DNA of 64,000 nucleotides from Paraburkholderia sp041321145 (GTDB lineage: Bacteria; Pseudomonadota; Gammaproteobacteria; Burkholderiales; Burkholderiaceae), in the NCBI RefSeq assembly GCF_041321145.1, contig NZ_JBGGWA010000011.1, forward strand, positions 186,001 to 250,000, written 5' to 3'. How positions within the stretch are numbered: the first letter of the stretch is position 1; every line of letters begins with the position of its first letter. The position numbers and the translations under genes are program-made. Of the stretch, positions 1 to 7,621 are shown in pieces. The notes under the pieces were generated by a model. The model was not told the DNA's origin. It saw only the letters and a list, made by a program, of their open reading frames with translations, and did not search any database.

Positions 1-171
1 GCGACTTTAGCATAACGGCAGCCGGGCGCCGCGGGCCTGCCGCGCCCGGTTCGCGCTTCTGCAGAGCGTTGCCGGCGGGCCTTCAGCGCCTCTTCAGCGA
101 TACCCTGGCATATCACCGGCGCGTTTCGCATTGAACGCTCGGGAGTCTTTGGCAAGTCCATTAGACAATAA

Positions 172-206
172 AAAAGCCGAAACCGGCGGTGCCGGCTTCG
201 GCTTTT
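172..206. terminator. Bidirectional rho-independent terminator
   Basis: A 16-bp inverted repeat (one mismatch) starts with AAAA and ends with TTTT around a GGT loop. It lies 42 bases beyond the stop codon of the minus-strand gene at 248-490 and fits as its terminator. The rest of 1-247 shows no convincing gene. Confidence 0.75.
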
Positions 207-247
207 CACCTTCGCGGGGAGGCCGCGGGTGATGCAGTCAACTGCGC

Positions 248-490
248 TTACGAACTGGCGTCGGCCTTGGCGGCCTTCTTGTGATGATGCGGGGCCATCT
301 TGTGATGCTTCTCCGGCATGGCCGGTGCGTTTTCCATTGCTTGCTGCCTGGATTGCAAATCTTGCGCGCGCTGTTCGACGTCGGCGGCCTTGGCCGGATC
401 GGTGCTCATCATGACGCCGTTGTCCTGCGCATAAGCCAAGCCCGTTACGGCACTGAGGGAAACCAGGATCGCCAGGGACACTTTCTTCAT
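248..490 (-). CDS. Small secreted protein with His/Lys-rich tail
   Basis: An 80-residue protein of unknown function. The start at 490 is chosen because GGAGG lies 7 bases upstream and the product then begins with a clean signal peptide (MKKVSLAILV..., cleavage after AYA). The mature part has a Gln/Glu-rich segment likely to be helical, followed by a basic His/Lys-rich tail. A longer frame up to 604 would bury the signal peptide and is rejected. The tail could bind metal or anionic polymers, which is speculative. It is a single gene with its own upstream region and a terminator behind it. Confidence 0.75.
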   Translation of the reverse strand: MKKVSLAILVSLSAVTGLAYAQDNGVMMSTDPAKAADVEQRAQDLQSRQQAMENAPAMPEKHHKMAPHHHKKAAKADASS

Positions 491-607
491 CGTTACCTCC
501 GCAGAGTGGTTATGGACCCGAGTATTTGCCTGTCCAATCGGAAAGACAATGCATTCTAGCCAGCAACATCCGCTCCAGCGGACGTTTTGTAACGGCAATG
601 ACAATTA

Positions 608-622
608 GTTACATGTTGTTAC
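608..622 (-). promoter_or_regulatory. GTAAC direct repeat, possible response-regulator box
   Basis: Read on the minus strand, GTAAC occurs twice with a 10-bp period (618-622 and 608-612), and an inverted copy (TGTAAC on the plus strand) lies at 588-593. Direct repeats of about one helical turn are typical of OmpR/PhoB-family regulators. The site lies 118-132 bp upstream of the small secreted protein gene. A -10-like TAGAAT lies nearer the gene. The regulator is unknown. Confidence 0.35.
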
Positions 623-734
623 CTTTAGTCCACAGTCGCGGCCCATCACGAACTTGCGGCCAGATCGGTAGTGTATTGTCGATACAGTGAATATTCGCAT
701 CTCTAAATAAATGGCTCATTGTGTAATTCGGAAT

Positions 735-1523
735 TCAGAACCATCCGATTGCACGATAGACATGAAACTGCGCAATCCCAATCAGTTCGTGAAGAGCGAT
801 CTCCGCATTCACCAGATTGTCATAACGCGGCAGTACACCAAGATGTGCGTGCCGTGCGCCCGAGATCAACGGCTGTGGCGTGAGGCCAAAGCGGTGGAAG
901 TCGAGCAGTGCGCGCGGCATCTGGTACGCGGAGGTGATGAGTATCAAGGAACCGTAGCGTGATCGTTCTAGAATAGCCGATACGTTGCGCGCGTTTTCGT
1001 AAGTCGTGCGGCTGCGGTTTTCCAGCACGATGTCCGCACGCGGAACCTGTCTGCGCAACAGGTAGGGCAGATAGGTGTCGGCTTCGGTCGCGCGATGCCG
1101 TTGGGGATTGCCACCGCTGACGATCACCTGGCACGTGGCTGCCGTACGTTTGCAGGCGGCGTAGCGCTCGGCGCTCATGGCGATGCGCGCGAGTACGTCG
1201 CGCGGTGGCACGAGCACATCGTCGCCATCGTAGAGGGTGCCGCCGCCCAGCATGACGATCGCGGTGCGCGGCGCGAAGCGGGCAGGTGTGTCGATCTGCC
1301 GATGCGGTTGCGCCAATTCCAGCAATGGAGCAGTGAGCCAGCCGGCGGCGAGCAGCCAGAAGAGGGTGGCCGTGCAAATGGCCAGGGGTCCGCGGGCGCG
1401 TTTCCACAGCACGATTGCTGCAAAAAAAAGCGCTAATAAAGTGAATAGAATCAATTTAGATGGGGTAACGTATGACTTTCGGGACAAATCCAAGGGCTTG
1501 CTATCGCGCCGCAGCGGTTGCAT
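735..1523 (-). CDS. YdcF/ElyC-family (DUF218) membrane protein
   Basis: 262 residues. Two hydrophobic segments near the N-terminus (about residues 22-40 and 47-65) are followed by a DUF218 domain. The domain opens with AIVMLGGGT and carries the family's VSGG, ENRSRTTYENA and LITSAYQMPRA blocks, which form the presumed active-site pocket. Family members such as SanA, ElyC and YdcF act at the cell envelope and are linked to peptidoglycan-precursor or undecaprenyl-phosphate metabolism and vancomycin resistance; the exact reaction is unsettled. An AAGG-type ribosome site lies about 7 bases before the start. It is monocistronic, with no obvious partner beside it. Confidence 0.85.
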   Translation of the reverse strand: MQPLRRDSKPLDLSRKSYVTPSKLILFTLLALFFAAIVLWKRARGPLAICTATLFWLLAAGWLTAPLLELAQPHRQIDTPARFAPRTAIVMLGGGTLYDGDDVLVPPRDVLARIAMSAERYAACKRTAATCQVIVSGGNPQRHRATEADTYLPYLLRRQVPRADIVLENRSRTTYENARNVSAILERSRYGSLILITSAYQMPRALLDFHRFGLTPQPLISGARHAHLGVLPRYDNLVNAEIALHELIGIAQFHVYRAIGWF

Positions 1524-1720
1524 CGTCGGCCTTTGGACAGAACGCTAACATGCCGTTCAGACGGGGGTTCCGAAGTCGAGACCAGGCAGCACCTGGCGGA
1601 ATTCGGCCGCATGGTATGCAGCCGGCTTCCAGCCAAGGGCGAGTGCTATGCGCGTCACTGGTGGCGCGGTGACGTGTTGGGCATAAATGAGTCATAGCTG
1701 CACTTTAAGAAAGAAGTGAG

Positions 1721-2044
1721 ATGACCACGTATTCCAACGAAGCGGTACTTGAAGCGCTGCGGCGGGCGCAATATCGCCAGGTTCCATGGGCTAGACGTCC
1801 GGGTGTATTCCAATATCTTCGCGCGCTAGGCCTGATGGACACCGTTCGACAGCGCACCGTCGCACCGGCTCCGGGCTTTCACGCACCTGTCGATATTGCC
1901 GTGCTCACCGAGCGTGGCAGGGCCGAGTTTGCGCGGCTCGCGCATGACGAACGCCTGCTGAGCTGGACAATCCAGCGAATGAACGACTACGTCGTCGCCG
2001 CAGCCGAAACGCGACCCACAGCTACTCTCGAAGCCCGGCCTTAG
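1721..2044 (+). CDS. Hypothetical protein, 107 aa
   Basis: No family recognised. The start is preceded by AAGAAGTGAG, a plausible ribosome site. The sequence has a helical N-terminus (NEAVLEALRRAQYR), a central segment containing VLTERGRAEFARL, and no signal peptide or membrane segment. The ALTERG-like block resembles the wing region of winged-helix proteins, so a small DNA-binding protein is possible; this is a guess from pattern alone. Codon use is like its neighbours. It stands alone between divergent and convergent genes. Confidence 0.55.
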   Translation: MTTYSNEAVLEALRRAQYRQVPWARRPGVFQYLRALGLMDTVRQRTVAPAPGFHAPVDIAVLTERGRAEFARLAHDERLLSWTIQRMNDYVVAAAETRPTATLEARP

Positions 2045-2171
2045 GGACGGCAGGCAGAGACCCGGCGCCGTTTATCCGGCCGCTTTATGCGGCTGGCGGT
2101 GATTTTATCGCTCCGTCTTGTTGCTCTGCTTCTGCGCCTCGATGCAGCGCGCGCCGCTCTCCTGTTCACGC

Positions 2172-2202
2172 AAAAAAAAGCCCGTATCACGAGGATACGG
2201 GC
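2172..2202 (-). terminator. Rho-independent terminator (minus strand)
   Basis: A perfect 9-bp stem, GCCCGTATC / GATACGGGC, has a 5-base loop and is flanked by eight A on the plus strand, so transcription on the minus strand gives stem then U8. It lies 225 bases beyond the stop of the small secreted protein gene at 2427-2681 and could end that transcript. The remainder of 2045-2426 shows no gene. Confidence 0.75.
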
Positions 2203-2426
2203 GTACCGGAATTACTACTGCCACGCTGTGCTGATGGCGTTAAATCAGACTGGCGCCGCGCCGGGTGGTTCCCACGATCGTTCAATTCGCAGTGCAGCGT
2301 GTTATCTCGCAGCTGACGCAGGAGCTGGTTAGAGCAGATAAAACAGCGCGGACAACAGCGGCTAGCGCCCGAATGCTCGGGACGAGACATCCACGATGAG
2401 TCAGTCACGCCCGCGACGACGCGCCC

Positions 2427-2681
2427 CTAACGATGGTGCGTGGGGTCTTCGCGCGGCGGTTCCGGCCGTGTGCGTACATTGCTTGCGATATCGCCGCGCA
2501 AGTCGCCGCGCGGCGCTGGCGGGGTGAAATCGCGGCTGCGCGCTCCGCTTTGCTGCGAGGCTTCAGCGGTGGCCGTGCGATCCGGCCGCCAGTTCCACCC
2601 TTGTGGGCGCTGCTGTGCAAGCGCCGGTGCGGCCATTGATGAAACGACAATGCCGTACAGAAGCAGTGACATTGGTTTCAT
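2427..2681 (-). CDS. Small secreted Arg/Pro-rich protein
   Basis: 84 residues. A signal peptide (MKPMSLLLYGIVVSSMAAPALA, cut before QQ) is followed by a short polar, Arg/Pro-rich mature region likely to be disordered. GGGAG lies about 8 bases before the start. No family or partner recognised. Export to the periplasm is the only inference the sequence supports. Confidence 0.6.
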   Translation of the reverse strand: MKPMSLLLYGIVVSSMAAPALAQQRPQGWNWRPDRTATAEASQQSGARSRDFTPPAPRGDLRGDIASNVRTRPEPPREDPTHHR

Positions 2682-2978
2682 TCTGAGCTCCCGTCAAGCC
2701 GATCGAATCATGGCGTGTTTGCATACTCATAAGGTATGCCGAGGAGCGAAAGGACGCTGTAAGCAATGGTAAAGGGATGTTTCATGAGTAACCATCGAAT
2801 TGCTTCAGGTGTCTGAAGCGGCTCGATGGGCAACATGGAGGGGAGCGGGAGGGGACGACTGCAGTGGGCGCGCCGGAGAGCGGTGCCCATTGCCGGCCGG
2901 CCGGGTGTCCACATACGACGCCCGGCGGCCCAGATACGCCGGGCGCCTGAGGGCGTCCGGCGGCAAAACAATCCTCGG

Positions 2979-3380
2979 TCAGGCCATCTTGACCGGTGCG
3001 CGCCACGATTCCGGATTGGTCCAGAATGCGCCCCGCAGACGGTCGCGGCTCGGCGGTGCCGGCGGCTTTGCCGCGGTCGCGCCAATCCGGCCGCGCAGCG
3101 AAATTTCACGGCCGCTCGTGCCGAGTCGCTTAACTATTTCGGCGAGCGTACCATCGGCTTGCCACTCGTCGAAGCGGCGGCGGCAAGTCGGTGGCGAAGG
3201 ATAGCGGCCCGGCAGCTTGGACCAGCCTTCGCCCGTCGATAGCACCCAAAGCACGGCGTTGACAACCGCACGTGCTTCCACGCGTGGTCGACCGCGCCGT
3301 TCGCTCCGTGCTGGCTCCGCACAGAACAACGCCTCGACCAGCGCCCACTCGTTGTCTCTCAAATCGTCGAACAGCATCAT
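2979..3380 (-). CDS. IS5-type DUF4096 domain protein, orphan
   Basis: 133 residues. Residues 5-85 match the N-terminal DUF4096 domain of IS5-family transposases: LRDNEWALVEALF, RGRPRVEARAVVNAVLWVL, GEGWSKLPGRYPSPPTCRRRF. This is a helix-turn-helix DNA-binding region. The DDE catalytic part is absent and is replaced by an unrelated basic tail. A good ribosome site (GAGGTG, 6 bases before the ATG) argues for expression. No terminal inverted repeats were seen, so it is either a transposase remnant or a domesticated DNA-binding protein. A paralogue with a different tail lies at 32822-33271. Confidence 0.65.
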   Translation of the reverse strand: MMLFDDLRDNEWALVEALFCAEPARSERRGRPRVEARAVVNAVLWVLSTGEGWSKLPGRYPSPPTCRRRFDEWQADGTLAEIVKRLGTSGREISLRGRIGATAAKPPAPPSRDRLRGAFWTNPESWRAPVKMA

Positions 3381-3787
3381 GTTTCACCTCAGCGAAGCCA
3401 ACTCCGGTGCGCTGCCCCGCGCCGCGCACTCTCCATGCACTCGATAGGCGAGTGCCAAGGGGGGACGGGCTTGCCACGGTCCTGCTGTGCAGTCAGAAGT
3501 CGTGGCGCCGATCCTGTGTATCTCTAAATGCAGGAAGTGTGCCAAGTTGAGTCCGACCGCCTGAAAGTCCTGTGACAGCGGGCCAGCGCGAGCGCTAGCT
3601 AGGGGCGTATGAGAATCCAAAAAACCCATCTCGCAAATCGGGACAATCACCAATCTTGTGCAATCAGGCCCGGCCTCCGTGCGTTTGCGCCTTATTGCTG
3701 CATTGCAGCGACAACGTGAAAAGCCGTTGTGGTCGGGCATTTCCCCATACAATGCGCATCAAATGAGGTTATTGATGAGGTCGGTAA
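3381..3787. other. Intergenic region without a recognised gene
   Basis: About 400 bases between the DUF4096 orphan and the LysR gene. No frame has both a ribosome site and plausible composition; this may be decayed sequence. A TACAAT at 3748-3753 with a weak TTGTGG at 3727-3732 (15-bp spacer) may drive the LysR gene. Confidence 0.4.
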
Positions 3788-4690
3788 ATGAATGTAACGC
3801 TGCGCCAGCTAAGGGTTTTCATCGAGGTCGCCCGTTTGCAGAGCTTCAGCCGGGCCGGCGACGAGATCGGCCTGACGCAGTCGGCAGTCAGCCGTTGTGT
3901 ACGTGAGCTGGAGGGCGAAATCGGTCTCAAGCTTATCGACCGCACCACGCGCGAAGTGCAGCTGACCGACGTCGGCGGCAACCTGGTATCCAGCGTTTCG
4001 CGCCTGCTGACGGATCTGGACGACGCGTTGCGCGAGATCCGCGAAATCGGCGAGCAGCGGCGCGGCCGCGTGGTCGTGGCCGCTAGCCCGACGGTCGCCT
4101 GCCGCCTCATGCCCGGTGTCGTGGCATCGTGCGGCCGGCAATTCCCGTACATCACGCTGGGCTTGCGCGACGACGTGCAAAGCGACGTGGTGCGCAAGGT
4201 CAAGTCGGGTGAGGTCGATTTCGGCGTGATCATCGGCCCGTTTTCCGCCGACGACCTGCTCAGCGAATCGTTGATGACGGATTCGTTTTGCGTCGTCTCG
4301 CGCGACGATCACCCATTGGCGGCGCAGGAGCGGGTAGCGTGGACGGACCTCGACGGCCAGCAACTCGTGATGCTCGATTACGCGTCGGGCAGCCGGCCGA
4401 TCATCGACGCCGTGATGCAGGAATACGGCGTACACGCCGCAGTGGTGCAGGAGTTGGGGCATTCCGCGACTGTCTTTGGCCTGGTCGAAGCGGGTGTTGG
4501 CGTGAGCGTGCTGCCCTGGCTGGCCCTGCCCCTGCCGGCGGGCGCGGCGCTGGTGGCGCGCCCGCTCGTGCCGCGCGCGGAGCGCACTGTCGAACTGGTG
4601 CGGCGGCGCGACCGCTCGCTGTCGCCGGCGGCGGAGGCGGTGTGGAGCCTGATTCGCGAATTGCCGGCACGGGCGGAGGATTTGAGCTGA
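3788..4690 (+). CDS. LysR-family transcriptional regulator
   Basis: 300 residues, the usual LysR length. Residues 1-60 form the winged helix-turn-helix (LRQLRVFIEVARLQSFSRAG, then LTQSAVSRCVRELE), followed by the linker helix and a two-lobed effector-binding domain starting near residue 90 (GRVVVAASPTVA). The aminotransferase gene lies about 80 bases downstream on the same strand, so the two may be co-transcribed or the regulator may act on it. The effector cannot be read from sequence. Confidence 0.93.
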   Translation: MNVTLRQLRVFIEVARLQSFSRAGDEIGLTQSAVSRCVRELEGEIGLKLIDRTTREVQLTDVGGNLVSSVSRLLTDLDDALREIREIGEQRRGRVVVAASPTVACRLMPGVVASCGRQFPYITLGLRDDVQSDVVRKVKSGEVDFGVIIGPFSADDLLSESLMTDSFCVVSRDDHPLAAQERVAWTDLDGQQLVMLDYASGSRPIIDAVMQEYGVHAAVVQELGHSATVFGLVEAGVGVSVLPWLALPLPAGAALVARPLVPRAERTVELVRRRDRSLSPAAEAVWSLIRELPARAEDLS

Positions 4691-4759
4691 TCCCGAAAAC
4701 AGGCGCCGCGCTAAACTGTCGCCTCTGCTGCAAGCCAACCTTTTACCCGTTACCTGTTT

Positions 4760-4789
4760 GGAAGCCTCGATGATGGAAGCCTCGATGAG
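4760..4789 (+). repeat. 15-bp tandem duplication over the aminotransferase start
   Basis: The unit GGAAGCCTCGATGA plus one base occurs twice back to back (4760-4774 and 4775-4789; the units differ at the last base). It duplicates five codons and offers ATG starts at 4770, 4773 and 4785 in one frame. Confidence 0.85.
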
Positions 4790-6011
4790 CGAATCGGATC
4801 TGCTTGTGCCATCCCTCCCGAATGCGCGCGATGCCGTGCGCGCACTGCGTCCTTCGCAGATTCGCGAAGTCGCCAATGCCGGTTTCGGTGTCGAAAACGT
4901 GTTGCCGTTCTGGTTCGGCGAGTCTGACCGGGTGACGCCGGCCTTCATCCGCGACGCCGCCAGCGCCGCGTTGGCGGCCGGTGCGACCTTCTATACGCAT
5001 AACCTGGGCATTGCGCCTTTGCGCGCGGCGCTCGCGGGCTACGTCAGCGAGCTGCATGGGGCGACTTCGCCCGACCACATCGCGGTGACGAGCGCTGGCG
5101 TCAGTGCCTTGATGCTGGCCGCGCAGTTGGTGGTGGGCGCGGGTGACCGCGTCGTCGCCGTGACACCGCTCTGGCCCAATCTGGTCGAGATCCCCAAGAT
5201 TCTGGGCGCGCAGGTAGAAACCGTTGCGCTGGGCTACGGCGAGCGCGGCTGGCAACTTGATCTCGAGCAATTGCTGGCGGCGCTGACGCCGGACACGAAG
5301 ATCCTGCTGATCAACTCGCCGAACAATCCGACCGGCTGGGTGATGAGCCGCGACGAGCAGCGCGCGGTGCTGGCGCATTGCCGTCGCCACGGTATCTGGA
5401 TCGTCGCCGACGAAGTCTATGAGCGTCTTTATTACGCGGACGACGCTGCTCCCGGCGCGAATGGCGCGCATTCGCGCACCGCGCCGTCGTTTCTCGATCT
5501 GGCCACGCGCGACGAACGCGTGATCTGCGTGAATTCGTTCTCCAAGGCATGGTTGATGACCGGCTGGCGGCTCGGCTGGATCGTCGCGCCGGCCGGCCTG
5601 ATGGACGATCTGGGCAAGCTGGTCGAATACAACACCTCGTGCGCGCCGGCTTTCGTTCAGCAGGCCGGCATCGCGGCCGTCCAGCAGGGCGAGCGCTTTA
5701 CGCAGGATCTGGTGCTCGACCTGAAGGCGTCGCGTGACCATCTGGTGGCGGCGCTGTCCACGTTGCCGGGTGTCGACGTGAAGGCGCCAGCCGGGGCGAT
5801 GTATCTGTTTTTCTCGATGCCGGGGGCGTCGCGCAGTCTCGAGTTATGCAAGGCCATGGTGCGCGAAGTGGGTTTGGGCGTGGCGCCCGGCAGCGCGTTC
5901 GGCCCGCAAGGCGAGGGCTTCGTGCGCTGGTGTTATGCCTGCGACACGGCGCGGCTGGATGCGGGTGTGGCGCGTCTGAAACGGTTTCTGGCTCAACCCG
6001 GCACGTATTGA
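4770..6011 (+). CDS. Pyridoxal-phosphate aminotransferase, class I/II
   Basis: About 413 residues from ATG 4770; starts at 4785 or TTG 4758 are also possible because of a 15-bp duplication. It has the fold-type I landmarks: the NSPNNPTGWV loop that meets the PLP ring, VADEVYERLYY carrying the Asp that binds the pyridine nitrogen, and NSFSKAWLMTGWRLGW with the Schiff-base Lys. A conserved Arg near the C-terminus (FVRWCYA) fits the substrate carboxylate contact. It resembles aspartate/aromatic-type enzymes, but the amino donor cannot be assigned. It follows a LysR regulator. Confidence 0.88.
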   Translation: MMEASMSESDLLVPSLPNARDAVRALRPSQIREVANAGFGVENVLPFWFGESDRVTPAFIRDAASAALAAGATFYTHNLGIAPLRAALAGYVSELHGATSPDHIAVTSAGVSALMLAAQLVVGAGDRVVAVTPLWPNLVEIPKILGAQVETVALGYGERGWQLDLEQLLAALTPDTKILLINSPNNPTGWVMSRDEQRAVLAHCRRHGIWIVADEVYERLYYADDAAPGANGAHSRTAPSFLDLATRDERVICVNSFSKAWLMTGWRLGWIVAPAGLMDDLGKLVEYNTSCAPAFVQQAGIAAVQQGERFTQDLVLDLKASRDHLVAALSTLPGVDVKAPAGAMYLFFSMPGASRSLELCKAMVREVGLGVAPGSAFGPQGEGFVRWCYACDTARLDAGVARLKRFLAQPGTY

Positions 6012-6145
6012 GGCACGGCGGGGCGGGCGGGTGGAGACCGGTTTAAGGTGCTATTCCCGCTTCGACTCCTGTTCATTTCCGTCCGCTTTTCCTTTTAAGC
6101 GCGCATGAAAAGGCAAAGCACGGAAAATGCGCCGGGGATTTCGTC

Positions 6146-6174
6146 TTTACGCACTGGTTGTTTTTGCGTAATAT
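6146..6174 (+). promoter_or_regulatory. Candidate sigma-70 promoter for scpB
   Basis: TTTACG (6146-6151), a 17-bp spacer and TAATAT (6169-6174) lie in the 353-bp gap before scpB. This implies a leader of about 185 bases. Confidence 0.45.
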
Positions 6175-6365
6175 GGCGCTCAGTCACGCGATTCCTTTCA
6201 GGAATATCGCTGCTCCGTCCGGCTGGGTTTGGCTCGATTGCCTGTTTCGCCTCCCCCCGGTGCGTGCTCCCATCAATATGACCGATCAGAATCGGGCGAG
6301 CGCGTCTTCAGTTCCATATCGTCTGTTTGATCCGGTTCTTTGACCACAGGGTCTGACCTAGCTGC

Positions 6366-7556
6366 ATGAATACCCAAGAGGCGAAGATCGTCCTCGAGAC
6401 TGCCTTGATCTGCGCGCAGGAGCCGTTAAAGCTCGGCGAGCTGCGCAAGCTCTTTGCCGACGGCGTGTCGGCAGACACCGTTCGGACTTTGCTCGAAGAC
6501 CTGAAGCAGGATTGGTCTGGGCGCGGTGTGGAGCTGGTCGGGCTGGCGTCGGGCTGGCGATTTCAAAGCAAGCCCGCGATGCGTTCGTACCTGGACCGTC
6601 TGCATCCTGAGAAGCCGCCGAAATATTCGCGCGCGGTGCTGGAGACGCTGGCGATCATTGCGTACCGGCAACCGGTCACGCGCGGCGATATCGAAGAGAT
6701 TCGCGGCGTCACGGTGAATACGCAGGTCGTCAAGCAGCTCGAGGATCGCGGCTGGATCGAAGTGATCGGCCATCGTGATGTGCCAGGCCGTCCGGCGCTG
6801 TACGCGACCACGCGGCAATTTCTCGACGACCTCGGTTTGACGGCGCTCGACGAATTGCCGCCGCTCGCCGATCCGTCGGCGCAGTTGAATGCGGATCTGC
6901 TCGGTCAGCATGCGATCGAATTTTCCGAGGCCGACGCCGTGAAGGCATTGGCTTCCGGCGACGAGGGCACGCTGGAACAGCAGCCGGACTCCGTTGCAGT
7001 CGAGGCGGGCGCTGAAACAGGCGAATCCCTCGGCGAGACGGCCGATAGCGCGCAACCGGACGCTTCGCAGGCAGCCGGCGATACGCTGCAAATCGGGTCC
7101 GCAGGCGCGGCTGGGCATGCCGATAACGGTCATGCCGAAGAAGCACGCGACGCGGCAGGCACGGCAATCGCTGACGAACACGCTGAAGAGCATCTCGCGT
7201 CGGCCCATCAGACGCAGCAGGCAGGCGAGGCAAGCCATGGCACTGCTGTTGCCGCGCCGGCACCCGAGTCGCATCAGGGTGCTGCCGCCGTACCGGCGGT
7301 GCAAGAACATGTCGAGGCAGCAAACGTTGAAGTTGAATCGCAGGCCGGCGCTGTCGGGCCCGCACTGAATCACGATCCGGTCTCCCAGACCGATCCGGCA
7401 GTACCCGCGCACGACTCGGGCGTACTCCGCAATACGGAGCACGCCACCGAGCCGAACCCGACCACGGCGGCGCACGGCGATCCTGAGGATCGTCGCGATG
7501 CGGCGCAGGACGCAGGCATTCTGACCGACGACGAACCCGAGTCGCGCAGCGCCTGA
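6366..7556 (+). CDS. scpB: Segregation and condensation protein B
   Basis: 396 residues. Residues 1-165 are the two winged-helix domains of ScpB (IVLETALICAQEPLKLGELR at the start, then YSRAVLETLAIIAYRQPVTR and VKQLEDRGWIEVIGHRDVPG). ScpB binds the kleisin ScpA and regulates the SMC condensin that organises chromosomes. The last 200 residues are an Ala/Glu/His/Asp-rich acidic tail with no fold apparent, which roughly doubles the usual length of about 190-200 residues. scpA is not in the window. rluB follows on the same strand after 65 bases. Confidence 0.93.
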   Translation: MNTQEAKIVLETALICAQEPLKLGELRKLFADGVSADTVRTLLEDLKQDWSGRGVELVGLASGWRFQSKPAMRSYLDRLHPEKPPKYSRAVLETLAIIAYRQPVTRGDIEEIRGVTVNTQVVKQLEDRGWIEVIGHRDVPGRPALYATTRQFLDDLGLTALDELPPLADPSAQLNADLLGQHAIEFSEADAVKALASGDEGTLEQQPDSVAVEAGAETGESLGETADSAQPDASQAAGDTLQIGSAGAAGHADNGHAEEARDAAGTAIADEHAEEHLASAHQTQQAGEASHGTAVAAPAPESHQGAAAVPAVQEHVEAANVEVESQAGAVGPALNHDPVSQTDPAVPAHDSGVLRNTEHATEPNPTTAAHGDPEDRRDAAQDAGILTDDEPESRSA

Positions 7557-7621
7557 CGTAACCGAACTTTTTTTTGCCGCGCCCGCAACGGGCGCGCGCG
7601 ACCTGACATTTTGAGGTTGTT

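Noticed and set aside
2708..3109. Minus-strand 133-codon frame overlapping the DUF4096 gene
   Set aside because: Arg/Pro-rich shadow in another frame with no ribosome site; no evidence of a frameshifted DDE domain.
3384..3752. 122-codon minus-strand frame before the LysR gene
   Set aside because: No family, poor start context and atypical composition; treated as non-coding.
7579..7595. GCGCCCG-CAA-CGGGCGC hairpin between scpB and rluB as a terminator
   Set aside because: The T-run lies before the stem, not after it, so it does not fit a plus-strand terminator.
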